Of a DNA stretch of 64,000 nucleotides, positions 8,567-17,243 are shown piece after piece. The stretch spans positions 56,078-120,077 of the forward strand of contig CAWEBX010000010.1 of assembly GCA_963807355.1 (NCBI GenBank). The letters run 5' to 3'. Below the pieces are notes generated by a model, which was not told the DNA's origin, did not search any database, and saw only the letters and a list, made by a program, of their open reading frames with translations. Both the position numbers and the translations under genes were made by a program. This DNA is from Nitrobacter sp963807355 (GTDB lineage Bacteria; Pseudomonadota; Alphaproteobacteria; Rhizobiales; Xanthobacteraceae). Each line of letters starts with the position of its first letter. The first letter of the stretch is position 1.

Positions 8567-8770
8567 ATGGATTGGAACCGTGTCGAAGGAAGCTGGAAGC
8601 AACTAAAAGGTGCGGTCAAGGAGCAATGGGGTAAGCTGACCGACGATGATCTTGATGTCATCGGTGGTAGGCGCGAACAGCTTGAGGGCAAAATTCAGGA
8701 ACGCTACGGTTACCAGAAGGACCAAGCGAAGAAGGAAATCGATGATTGGTATGGTCGCCAGAAGTGGTGA
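8567..8770 (+). CDS. CsbD family stress protein
   Basis: A 67-residue hydrophilic, charged protein beginning MDWNRVEGSWKQLKGAVKEQ and containing GKLTDDDLDVIGGRREQLEG, the hallmark of the CsbD family. These small proteins accumulate under general stress, and their molecular role is unknown. The ATG at 8567 is chosen because aggag lies just upstream and the homology starts exactly there; the longer frame from 8471 would run through the promoter. An EcfG-type promoter precedes it and a strong terminator follows, so it is a single-gene transcript. Confidence 0.93.
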   Translation: MDWNRVEGSWKQLKGAVKEQWGKLTDDDLDVIGGRREQLEGKIQERYGYQKDQAKKEIDDWYGRQKW

Positions 8771-8775
8771 TCCTG

Positions 8776-8804
8776 AGCCCCGCCAAAAGGCGGGGCTTTT
8801 TATT
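8776..8804 (+). terminator. Rho-independent terminator of csbD
   Basis: A perfect 9-bp stem, agccccgcc / ggcggggct (8776-8784 and 8789-8797), with an AAAA loop, is followed by TTTTATT. It begins 6 bases after the csbD stop codon. Confidence 0.9.
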
Positions 8805-9080
8805 GTGATCAGCGTTTCGGCGTGGGTCGGCAGCCTGCCATTCATCGCCGAGCGAGCACAGTTTGTTTCGATCGCACGTTTGTGATCCAGCCACGCAGCA
8901 TCTCCTTGCCGTTTGCGAGGCCGCCTGTAACACCGGTCCTATGGCCTGCTTCCACAATGGCGTCATATTCACGCCACAAAGCGCTGGACTTCGCTCAGGT
9001 TTTCCACAGAATATCCCGCAAGCTTGAATAATTCGTTCGTTGCGTCTGCGTCCGTTTCCCTCCCTGCGGACTGTCCCCCA
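8805..9080. other. Intergenic region after csbD
   Basis: About 275 bases without a supported gene. It should hold the promoter for the TIGR03809-like gene. No convincing motif, repeat or RNA fold was seen. Confidence 0.4.
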
Positions 9081-9617
9081 ATGACTCAACGATACGATGC
9101 CGGGCGTACGCCCGACCACGCTCAAGACGTCCTCAATCGCTGGTGTGTACTTGCCGAACAGCGGCTCGATTTTCTGATCGAGCTTTATGAAAGCGGCAGG
9201 TGGCGACGTTACCATTCCGAAAATGCTTTCATGGAAAACCTGCGGGAGGCAAAGACCGTCGTCGAAGTCTGGCGAATGCTGGCGCGGCGTGAAGCCATGC
9301 CGGACAATCGGGCAGTCGACTGGTCGTGGCTCAATCGACCCTCGGACTCTCCCGCTATTCAGGGTGACACCGGGCAGTCGCCGGCTGGAGCTGCGGTGCC
9401 GCATGCAGCGCTGGCGATTGCCGGATCACAAGAGGAACTCGATGCTTCGAGCGAACAACGATGTGCCGGCTGGAAAAGCGGCCTAGAGCCTTTCCGTTTC
9501 TGTTGGAATCAGAAGCGGGGCTCTGAGGTGACTTGCCGAGGCACGTGTGGCTTAAATCGTTGCCATCACCCCTTCGCTTGCCATCTCGATTTCAACGCAC
9601 CGCGTTGGCGCCGATAA
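9081..9617 (+). CDS. TIGR03809-like hypothetical protein with repeat-derived C-terminus
   Basis: The ATG at 9081 starts 178 residues. The N-terminal half (RWCVLAEQRLDFLIELYESG, RRYHSENAFMENLREAK, VVEVWRMLAR) resembles the small Rhizobiales family TIGR03809, of unknown function, whose genes are known to sit beside TIGR03808 genes, as here. The predicted structure is helical with no signal peptide. From about residue 135 the sequence looks unconserved, and bases 9483-9526 are the hairpin half of a dispersed repeat, so the last part of the protein is probably repeat-encoded read-through. The 3' end overlaps the convergent TIGR03808 gene by 26 bases. Confidence 0.6.
   Translation: MTQRYDAGRTPDHAQDVLNRWCVLAEQRLDFLIELYESGRWRRYHSENAFMENLREAKTVVEVWRMLARREAMPDNRAVDWSWLNRPSDSPAIQGDTGQSPAGAAVPHAALAIAGSQEELDASSEQRCAGWKSGLEPFRFCWNQKRGSEVTCRGTCGLNRCHHPFACHLDFNAPRWRR
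9483..9526. repeat. Dispersed palindromic repeat, hairpin module only (copy 2)
   Basis: The segment from ctagagcctttccgtttctg to aatcagaagcggggctct has the outer stem gagcc/ggctc and inner ttctg/cagaa of the second module of the repeat family. Module 1 is absent. It lies inside the open frame of the TIGR03809-like gene. Confidence 0.6.
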
Positions 9618-10959
9618 CGATCTGCGCGTATTTCGCAGCGCCATTGGCTGCGAGGTCCGGCGTCACGGGCTTGGCGTGGTCGAGACCGACCACCGCGCCG
9701 CGCGGCGTGTCCGAAATCACATTGGTGTTGACCAGCGCGGTACCAGCGCCGTCCGCGACCGAGACTCCGATGCCAATGAAGGTTTTACGGATCACGTTGC
9801 CTGTGATCGCGACATCGCGAAGATATTTGCCCCAGCCTGCCATGATGCCGAACGACGGCGCGTTCTCGATGACGTTTCCGGTCACTGACGTATCCGCCTC
9901 GACGTAGATGCCGATGCCGGCATCGTCGTCAGGGGCGGTGCCGATCGGACGCTTCGGCAACAGGTTGCGGATGATGTTGCCCTGAACGACCGCGAGCCGT
10001 CCGCCCTCGTTGAAGTTGCAGACGGAGACGCCGACCGCCGCGCCGTCCACGGTGTTGTTGGCGATCACGGCGCCCTCGAAGGCGAATTCGGAATACAGCG
10101 CCACCTCGCGCACGCCGCTGATGCTGTTGCCGGTAATTTGGATGTTCGATGCCGAGTTGCCACGCACGGCGGAGTAATCGCAATCGCGGATGCGATTGCC
10201 GCTGATGATGACGTTGCCGGCGCGAAACGCGTTGATGGCGTTGCCGTATTGGCCGGAGCCGCCTTGGCCGGCCTTGATGTTTTCGATCCGGTTGCCGGTG
10301 ACGATCGAACCGTCGTCGCCGATGGCCGTACGCAGGATCTCGATGCCGTTGTCTTTTGTCCCGAGAATGGTGTTGCGCGCGATCGTCAGCCCGAGCGCGT
10401 CGAAGGAGACAATCCCCGTCGTTTCAATTTTATCGATGACATTGCCGCTAATCTCACCGGCGACATTTTCGAGCCAGATACCGTTGCCGCCGCTGCCGGT
10501 GATTGCGCAATCCAGAATCCGGACATCGCGCCCGCCAAGGCAATGGATCAAGCCGCGCCGCCCGGGGAGGGGAATGCCGTCTCCATCAAGGGTGAGGTTG
10601 CTGAGGCCGATGTGGTCGGCACCCTCGGCTGCCAGCAGCGAAGCGCCGCCGGAGAACCTCAGTGTGGTCGCGCCGCGCACGCCGATGAGTTGCGAGCCTT
10701 TGGCAAGTTGCAGCGGTCCGGTGCGGTAGACGCCGGGGGGCAGCGCGAGCGGCGCGTTGGCGCGGGTCGCCTCATCGATCGCCCGTTGCAGCGCGCGGGT
10801 CTGGTCGCCGGTTGCGTTGGGCCGTACGCCATAATGAGTGGCGTCGCGCCCGAGCGTCGATGTCAGCGGTGCCGCACGGACTGAATCCGCAGGCATCGCC
10901 ACTGCACCGGCCATGCCGGCGGCGGAAGCTCCGAGGATATGGCGGCGATCGATATCCAT
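9592..10959 (-). CDS. TIGR03808 family Tat-exported beta-helix repeat protein
   Basis: A 455-residue protein with a twin-arginine signal (MDIDRRHILGASAAGMAGAV) and a pectate-lyase-like N-terminal segment (YGVRPNATGDQTRALQRAID). It then carries many right-handed beta-helix turns of the form ITGNVI, ISGNRI, IARNTI and VIANNTV (about residues 120-430). This matches the Tat-translocated repeat family TIGR03808. Proteins with this fold usually act on or bind polysaccharides, but no catalytic residues are evident and the substrate is unknown. The partner gene family TIGR03809 is adjacent and convergent. Confidence 0.9.
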   Translation of the reverse strand: MDIDRRHILGASAAGMAGAVAMPADSVRAAPLTSTLGRDATHYGVRPNATGDQTRALQRAIDEATRANAPLALPPGVYRTGPLQLAKGSQLIGVRGATTLRFSGGASLLAAEGADHIGLSNLTLDGDGIPLPGRRGLIHCLGGRDVRILDCAITGSGGNGIWLENVAGEISGNVIDKIETTGIVSFDALGLTIARNTILGTKDNGIEILRTAIGDDGSIVTGNRIENIKAGQGGSGQYGNAINAFRAGNVIISGNRIRDCDYSAVRGNSASNIQITGNSISGVREVALYSEFAFEGAVIANNTVDGAAVGVSVCNFNEGGRLAVVQGNIIRNLLPKRPIGTAPDDDAGIGIYVEADTSVTGNVIENAPSFGIMAGWGKYLRDVAITGNVIRKTFIGIGVSVADGAGTALVNTNVISDTPRGAVVGLDHAKPVTPDLAANGAAKYAQIVIGANAVR

Positions 10960-11070
10960 GGAGTGTTGATCCTCTGAGCCAAAGCAAACGCCTTACGTCT
11001 GGATGTAACCCGGAAAACGGTGATGACGGTTGGCGGCGACGACGAAGGCGAGCGATTGTTGGCGACAGGG

Positions 11071-12333
11071 TTAATGCGGCGGCGTCGGGACCATTGGATT
11101 GTGCGGCACGAACAACCGTCCGCGCTCGACAACGATCACCACGACGAAAGCGGCGATTGTGCAAAGGAAAGCGCCGGTCGCGAACGGCAGCATGGTGCCG
11201 TTGAAATCCTGCCCGATCAGGGCGCCGACGCCGCTGCCTAACAACGTCGTGATCGAGCCGAACAGGGATGATGCGGTTCCCGCGATATGGCCTTGCGGTT
11301 CCATCGCGAGCGCGGTGAAGTTCGAGAACATCAGCCCGAAAGCAAACATCGTGCCGATCGCGAACATCATATAGATCGGAAACGACAGCCAGCCCTGCCA
11401 CGCGGTGAGCAGCGTCAGCGCTGCGATTACCACCGATCCCGTCAGAGCGCCGTGCGAGATCACCCGCATGCCGAACCGGCCGACAATGCGCGCATTCAGG
11501 AAACCCGCCGCGGCAAGGCCGGTGGCGATGGCGGCGAAGGCGAGCGGAAAAAAGTCGCCGAGGCCGTAAATTCCGGTGAAGATTTGCTGTGAGCAGAACA
11601 CATAGGCGAACAACACGCTCTGGATGCCGCCGGCGGCGAGCGCATATCCAATGGTCTGCCGGTTGGTGACGGTCTGACGGAATGCGTCGAACACGCTTGC
11701 AGCGGTCAGCGGCTTGCGTCCCGCGGCCGGCAGGGTCTCCGGCAATCGGATTGCGCACCACGCCAGGGCGAGCAAACCGTAGGCGGTCAGCACCACGAAG
11801 ATGCCGCGCCACTCTGCGAACAGCAGAATCGCTTGACCGAGTGACGGCGCAAGGACGGGCACCGAGATGAAAATCATCATCGCCAGCGACATCACGCTCG
11901 CCATGCGTCGTCCAGCGTAGCAGTCGCGCACGATCGAGGTGGCGATGACGCGGGCGGCCGAACTTCCAACGCCCTGCAGCACCCGCGCCAGCAGCATCAT
12001 TTCAAACGAGGATGCGATCACCGACAACAGGCCCGCGGCGCTGTAGAGCAGCATTCCGCCAATCAGGATCGGACGGCGGCCGAACCGGTCAGACAGCGGC
12101 CCCATGATGAACTGGCCTGCGCCGAAGCCGGCCAGATACATAGAGATCACGGCCTGGACGTGATTGGGATTGGCGATCCCGTAGGCATCGCCGACGTCCG
12201 GCATCGCCGGCAACATCATGTCTGTCGCAATTGGGTTTAGCGCCATGATGCAGGCGACGAGGGCGACAAACTCAGGAAACCCTCTCGGCTGATGGGCTTG
12301 CGATACCCACCCGTCCATATCGGTGTCGGTCAT
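11071..12333 (-). CDS. Bcr/CflA-type MFS drug efflux transporter
   Basis: A 12-helix major facilitator of about 420 residues. The MFS motif between helices 2 and 3 is present as GPLSDRFGRRP. The helix-1 pattern ALNPIATDMMLPAMP and the helix-5 region VPVLAPSLGQAI are typical of the Bcr/CflA (DHA1) proton antiporters, which export drugs such as bicyclomycin and chloramphenicol. The ATG at 12333 (MTDTDMDGW) is preferred, because the upstream extension to 12438 contains no conserved residues. The gene sits between the TIGR03808 gene and the pyroglutamyl peptidase gene on the same strand. Confidence 0.9.
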   Translation of the reverse strand: MTDTDMDGWVSQAHQPRGFPEFVALVACIMALNPIATDMMLPAMPDVGDAYGIANPNHVQAVISMYLAGFGAGQFIMGPLSDRFGRRPILIGGMLLYSAAGLLSVIASSFEMMLLARVLQGVGSSAARVIATSIVRDCYAGRRMASVMSLAMMIFISVPVLAPSLGQAILLFAEWRGIFVVLTAYGLLALAWCAIRLPETLPAAGRKPLTAASVFDAFRQTVTNRQTIGYALAAGGIQSVLFAYVFCSQQIFTGIYGLGDFFPLAFAAIATGLAAAGFLNARIVGRFGMRVISHGALTGSVVIAALTLLTAWQGWLSFPIYMMFAIGTMFAFGLMFSNFTALAMEPQGHIAGTASSLFGSITTLLGSGVGALIGQDFNGTMLPFATGAFLCTIAAFVVVIVVERGRLFVPHNPMVPTPPH

Positions 12334-12451
12334 CGATTTGTCTCGGGAGATCGGTAAGCAGCCATATCGATCCCGCTGTTGCGTTGCAACAATGCCCGTT
12401 TCGGACATGGCTGTCCATCGCCGAACGCGGGGGACCATGAGTTTTCGAGAT

Positions 12452-13087
12452 TTACGCGCGGCGTACCTCCTTCACTAGCTCCAGCAATATAGCCTCGCCG
12501 GCATCGGCCAGATGCTCCAGCGTAATGCCGCCGGGGACGCGAGCCGAGCCGTCGCGCCTCAGCGGTGGAACATGAATGAACGCAGCGAGGCGCGGTCCCG
12601 TTTGATGATCGGCGGCCTCGATGGCGCGCCAGCAGAGGTAATTGCAAACATAGCTGCCGGCATCGCGCGAGGCGCGGGCGTCGATGCCGGTCAGGCGTGC
12701 CGCGCGCAGCAGCCTGAAAACATGCGGTCCGAACGCACGCGCATTCGCCGTGCCTGCGATCGATCCCTTACGAACCCGCGCTCCGCGCCGGTCCGGCCAG
12801 ATCGTGGTTATCGCGTTTCGCGCGCGGGTTTCGATCCGCAGCCAGGGTGTGCGCGCCGCGAGACCGAACATCAAGAGCGCGTGCGGACGATGCGTTGCAA
12901 GAAGCTGCGGCAGTTCAAGATCCACCGTGGCGTACGCGACATCGAAGATGTGGGTTGTGATCGTGACGTCGCTCAGCGCGGGTCGACGCAGCTTTGCGAG
13001 TCGTTCGACCAGCGGTGGGGTTGGATTGAACGGCGCGCCCGGAAACGGGCCGAAGCCGGTGATGAGGATGCGGAGTGAAGCAGTCAT
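12452..13087 (-). CDS. pcp: Pyroglutamyl-peptidase I (C15 family)
   Basis: A 211-residue cysteine peptidase that removes N-terminal pyroglutamate from peptides in the cytosol. The N-terminal strand ILITGFGPFPGAPFNPT is characteristic. The catalytic triad is visible as E86 (WLRIETRARN), C148 (GSYVCNYLCW) and H172 (AAFIHVP), at the usual spacing. It lies 63 bases downstream of meaB on the same strand and upstream of the transporter gene, so the three may be co-transcribed. Confidence 0.88.
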   Translation of the reverse strand: MTASLRILITGFGPFPGAPFNPTPPLVERLAKLRRPALSDVTITTHIFDVAYATVDLELPQLLATHRPHALLMFGLAARTPWLRIETRARNAITTIWPDRRGARVRKGSIAGTANARAFGPHVFRLLRAARLTGIDARASRDAGSYVCNYLCWRAIEAADHQTGPRLAAFIHVPPLRRDGSARVPGGITLEHLADAGEAILLELVKEVRRA

Positions 13088-13150
13088 GGTGAAACACGAT
13101 TCTGTCGTCGAGGCGCGCTTTCCCTCTCCCCTGCGGGAGAGGGCAATCCG

Positions 13151-14131
13151 TTATCGCAGCAGTTCCGCCATCTGACTCGCCCCCAGCCCGGGCGTGACGC
13201 GACCTTCGGCGACCGCGGTCTCGGTCGCCTTCACTTTTGCGCGGACCGAAGCATCATTGCGCAGGCGCGTTGTCATGCGATCCTCGAACATCGACCACAT
13301 CCACTTCACCTGTTGCTGGCCGCGCCGCTGCGTGAACTCGCCGGAGGCGTTCATCGCGGCGCGGTGCTCGACGATCGTCTGCCACAGCTCCGGGATGCCT
13401 GACCCTGTCAGCCCCGAGTAGGTCACGACCGGCGGGGACCAATGCTGCGAGCGAGGTGAAAGAATTTTCATCGCGGAACGGTAGGACGCGGCCGCGGCAT
13501 TGGCGCGCGGCAGATTATCGCCGTCGGCCTTGTTGATCGCGATCATATCGGCGAGCTCGACAATGCCCTTCTTGATGCCTTGCAATTCGTCGCCGGCGCC
13601 GGGTAGCATCAAAGCGAGGAAGAAATCCGTCATGTCGTACACGGCGGTTTCGGACTGTCCGATTCCCACCGTCTCCACCAGGATCACGTCGAAGCCCGCC
13701 GCTTCGCACAAAAGCATCGCCTCGCGCGTCCTCGCCGCAACACCCCCTAGCGTTCCCGCGGCAGGTGAGGGCCGGATGTAGGCCGCCTCGCATGCCGCCA
13801 GTCGCGCCATCCGTGTCTTGTCGCCCAAAATCGAGCCACCGCTGCGCACCGAGGACGGATCAACCGCCAGCACCGCGATCCGGCGGCCACGCGCGATCAG
13901 GTCCATGCCGAGCGTGTCGATGGTGGTGGATTTGCCGACGCCGGGTGAGCCAGTGATGCCGACGCGAAGGGCATTGCCGGTCGCTGGCAGAAGTTCCTGC
14001 ACCAGTTCGCGCGCGGTGGCCTCGTGATCGGCGCGGCGGCTTTCGATCAGGGTGATGGCGCGCGCCAGCGCTGCGCGATTGCCGGCGCGGATGTTGGCAG
14101 CGATGCTTGGGATCGCAAGCGGGCCGTTCAT
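13151..14131 (-). CDS. meaB: Methylmalonyl-CoA mutase-associated GTPase MeaB
   Basis: A 326-residue G3E-family P-loop GTPase. The Walker A motif GSPGVGKST is at residues 61-69. DPSSVRSGGSILGDKTRM (switch and metal-binding region) and DMIAINKADGDN (NKxD specificity) are present. MeaB guards B12 loading and reactivation of methylmalonyl-CoA mutase, whose subunits are encoded just upstream on the same strand. The start ATG overlaps the stop of the preceding frameshifted DUF3298-like gene (ATGA), which suggests translational coupling. Confidence 0.95.
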   Translation of the reverse strand: MNGPLAIPSIAANIRAGNRAALARAITLIESRRADHEATARELVQELLPATGNALRVGITGSPGVGKSTTIDTLGMDLIARGRRIAVLAVDPSSVRSGGSILGDKTRMARLAACEAAYIRPSPAAGTLGGVAARTREAMLLCEAAGFDVILVETVGIGQSETAVYDMTDFFLALMLPGAGDELQGIKKGIVELADMIAINKADGDNLPRANAAAASYRSAMKILSPRSQHWSPPVVTYSGLTGSGIPELWQTIVEHRAAMNASGEFTQRRGQQQVKWMWSMFEDRMTTRLRNDASVRAKVKATETAVAEGRVTPGLGASQMAELLR

Positions 14132-14951
14132 TCGGCGTCGGGCTTCGTATCAGGAAGTTGGTCGCCCCCAAAGATTGCAAGACCCTGCGTCGAGAGGTTC
14201 TCTTTGAAAGTCTCCAACGGCACGAACACGGTATATGAACCTTCAGCGTAGGAACCGACGGCGTAGGGCGAGTAATGAAACGCGAGGCCGGCGCTCTTGC
14301 CGGCCATAGTGGAGGGGGCCAGCGATATCGCTCCGACCTTCAACAGCGTAGCCTTCACCTCCTTGTACCAGTCGATGGCACCGGAATCGTCGATGCCGCG
14401 GGCCTTCTTCTCCACCTTTACCGCGGCCATGGCGGCATCGCGCAGCATTTTCAGCGTTGGGCCGTTGTCGGCGGTTTCCTTGAAGAACGGACGGATGCTG
14501 ATCTGCTTCTTCGCCTCTTCGTCCCACAGGATCGTATCGATGAGCGTATTTGGATGGGCACCGCCAGTGTAGACATAGTCGGTGCGCACGATGCTGACAT
14601 ACCGGCCGCCGACGTTCGATGTTTGGGCGTAGGTGCGTTCAAAGGTCCACGCGTGGCCATCGCGGAACAGTTCCAGCGAGGACTTGAACTCCTTCGCGGC
14701 ATCCACGCGGTTCTTCTCGATCCAATGCTTGCCGTCCGCGAGAAGGCTGTCCGTCAGCGGCGCACTGGCCAGCGGCGCACTGGCCCGGACGCGCTGTCGA
14801 GCGTCACGCTGGCATCGATGTACTTGGTCTTGACGATGGCGTCGGGTTTCGACTTGGCAAGGGCGCCGCTGGCACATGCAATCGCGATGAGTCCGCCAAA
14901 CAAAGAAAGTTTGACGAGAGGTTTGATTGAAAGCGAGTCGTGGCAGATCAT
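14128..14951 (-). pseudogene. DUF3298/DUF4163-type secreted protein, frameshifted near its N-terminus
   Basis: The C-terminal part is intact (YVYTGGAHPNTLIDTILWDEE, then IRPFFKE, then AFHYSPYAVGSYAEGSY), matching DUF3298-type periplasmic proteins. The signal peptide (MICHDSLSIKPLVKLSLFGG ... ASGALAKSKPDA) lies in a different frame starting at 14951. The frames switch near 14795, where one base appears to be missing. A 15-base tandem duplication (agcggcgcactggcc twice, about 14757-14786) lies just downstream in the gene. The stop overlaps the meaB start by four bases. Either the gene is inactivated or the break is a sequencing error. Confidence 0.8.
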
Positions 14952-15071
14952 GGCAACACTCGTCATGGCGGGGCTTTACGTTCGGCCCACTTATCAAGAT
15001 CGGGATGATTACACGAAGACGTGGGGGTTTGCGACAAGCGCGGGCATGACTGCGGCGTCAAAGTGGCTACG

Positions 15072-17240
15072 CTACTCCGTCGCCGCGCTATGGCCGAGCC
15101 GCTCGTTGAGCTTGCGGATAAGGTCTTCGGCGGCTTCCGCGATCACCGTTCCGGGAGGGAAGATAGCCTCCGCGCCGGCCTGGTAGAGCGCATCGTAATC
15201 CTGCGGCGGCACCACGCCGCCGACGATGATCATGATGTCGTCGCGGCCCTGTTTTTTCAGCGCGGCCTTCAATTCCGGAACTGCCGTCAAGTGAGCGGCA
15301 GCGAGCGAGGACACGCCCAGAATGTGCACGTCGTTTTCGACCGCCTGCCGCGCGGCTTCTTCCGCTGTCGCAAACAACGGTCCGATATCGACGTCGAAGC
15401 CGATGTCGGAGAACGCGGAAGCGATTACTTTCTGGCCGCGATCGTGGCCGTCCTGGCCGATCTTGGCGACGAGGATGCGCGGGCGGCGTCCCTCGGCCTC
15501 ATCGAAGGCGTCGATGAGCGCCTGCACCTTTGAAACCTTGTCGGACATGGCGGCAGCCTCGCGCTTGTAGACCCCGGTGATGGACCGGATTTCGGCGCGA
15601 TGCCGGCCGAACACCTTCTCCATCGCGTCGGAAATTTCGCCGACGGTTGCCTTGGCACGCGCCGCGTCGATGGCGAGCGCCAGCAGGTTGCCGTTGCCTT
15701 CGCCGGCCGAGCGCGTCAGCGCCGCGAGCGCGGCATCGACATCCTCCTGCCTGCGCTCGCTGCGCAATCGTTTCAGCTTCTCGATCTGCAGGCCCCGCAC
15801 TGTCGAGTTGTCGACCCTGAGCACGTCGATCGGCGTCTCGTGCTCGGGCTTGTACTTGTTGACGCCGATCACGACCTGCTTTCCGGAATCGGTCCTGGCT
15901 TGCGTCCTGGCGGCCGCTTCCTCGATGCGTAGCTTGGGCACGCCGGCCTCTATCGCCTTAGCCATGCCGCCGAGTTCCTCGACTTCGCGAATGTGGCCCC
16001 AGGCCTTCATTGCGAGATCATGCGTGAGCCGTTCGACGTAATACGAGCCGCCCCAGGGATCGACGATGCGCGTGGTGCCGCTCTCCTGCTGAAGGAAAAG
16101 CTGGGTGTTGCGGGCGATGCGGGCGGAGAAGTCGGTCGGCAGCGCCAGGGCCTCGTCGAGCGCGTTGGTGTGCAGCGATTGGGTATGACCTTGCGTCGCC
16201 GCCATCGCTTCGATCGCGGTGCGGATCACGTTGTTGAAGACATCCTGTGCGGTCAGCGACCAGCCGGAGGTCTGGCAATGGGTGCGCAAGCTGAGCGAGC
16301 GCGCATCTTTCGGATTGAACGGCTTCATGAGCTTGGCCCACAATAGCCGCGCGGCGCGCATCTTGGCGACTTCCATGAAGAAGTTCATGCCGGTCGCCCA
16401 GAAGAACGACAGCCGCGGCGCGAACCGGTCAATATCGAGGCCGGCATTGAGGCCCGCGCGGACATATTCGACGCCGTCGGCGAGCGTATAGGCGAGTTCG
16501 AGGTCTTGCGTCGCGCCTGCCTCCTGCATGTGGTAGCCGGAGACCGAAATCGAATTGTACTTCGGCATCTTGCGCGAGGTATAGGCGAAGATGTCGGAGA
16601 CGATCCGCATCGAAGGCGCAGGCGGATAGATATAGGTGTTGCGCACCATGAATTCTTTGAGGATGTCGTTCTGAATGGTGCCCGAGAGTTTTTCCGGCGG
16701 CACGCCCTGTTCTTCGGCTGCCACAACGAACAGCGCGAGAATCGGGAGCACCGCGCCGTTCATAGTCATCGACACGCTTATCCGGTCGAGCGGGATGCCG
16801 GCGAATAGCGTGCGCATGTCGTAGATGGAATCGATCGCAACGCCGGCCATGCCGACGTCGCCTGAAACGCGAGGATGATCCGAGTCGTAGCCGCGATGGG
16901 TGGCGAGGTCGAAGGCAACCGAGAGCCCCTTCTGGCCGGCGGCGAGGTTGCGGCGATAGAAGGCGTTGGAATCCTCGGCCGTCGAGAAGCCGGCATACTG
17001 CCTGATGGTCCAGGGCTGGTTGACGTACATGGTCGGGTAGGGACCACGTAAGTAAGGCGCGATGCCGGGCCATGTGTCGAGAAAGTCGATACCGACAAGA
17101 TCGGCTTCGCTGTAGCTCGGTTTGACCGGGATGCCTTCTGGGGTCGGCCAGAATTCCGGAGATGGTTCGAAGCTGCCAGCGACAAGAGGCGTAACCGGCG
17201 CGAACGCGACGTCGGCGAAATTGGGGATGCGGGTCATCAT
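15072..17240 (-). CDS. mutB: Methylmalonyl-CoA mutase large (catalytic) subunit
   Basis: A 722-residue B12-dependent mutase that interconverts (R)-methylmalonyl-CoA and succinyl-CoA. The N-terminal TIM-barrel domain contains WTIRQYAGFSTAEDSNAFYR and the substrate region HCQTSGWSLTAQDVFNNVIR. The C-terminal cobalamin domain has the DxHxxG motif (D597, H599, G602 in KIGQDGHDRGQKV) and the later VGGVVPPQDY. The length is normal for MutB/ScpA. The start lies three bases after the stop of a GFA-family gene that separates it from mutA. meaB follows about 0.9 kb downstream. Confidence 0.97.
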   Translation of the reverse strand: MMTRIPNFADVAFAPVTPLVAGSFEPSPEFWPTPEGIPVKPSYSEADLVGIDFLDTWPGIAPYLRGPYPTMYVNQPWTIRQYAGFSTAEDSNAFYRRNLAAGQKGLSVAFDLATHRGYDSDHPRVSGDVGMAGVAIDSIYDMRTLFAGIPLDRISVSMTMNGAVLPILALFVVAAEEQGVPPEKLSGTIQNDILKEFMVRNTYIYPPAPSMRIVSDIFAYTSRKMPKYNSISVSGYHMQEAGATQDLELAYTLADGVEYVRAGLNAGLDIDRFAPRLSFFWATGMNFFMEVAKMRAARLLWAKLMKPFNPKDARSLSLRTHCQTSGWSLTAQDVFNNVIRTAIEAMAATQGHTQSLHTNALDEALALPTDFSARIARNTQLFLQQESGTTRIVDPWGGSYYVERLTHDLAMKAWGHIREVEELGGMAKAIEAGVPKLRIEEAAARTQARTDSGKQVVIGVNKYKPEHETPIDVLRVDNSTVRGLQIEKLKRLRSERRQEDVDAALAALTRSAGEGNGNLLALAIDAARAKATVGEISDAMEKVFGRHRAEIRSITGVYKREAAAMSDKVSKVQALIDAFDEAEGRRPRILVAKIGQDGHDRGQKVIASAFSDIGFDVDIGPLFATAEEAARQAVENDVHILGVSSLAAAHLTAVPELKAALKKQGRDDIMIIVGGVVPPQDYDALYQAGAEAIFPPGTVIAEAAEDLIRKLNERLGHSAATE

Positions 17241-17243
17241 TAT

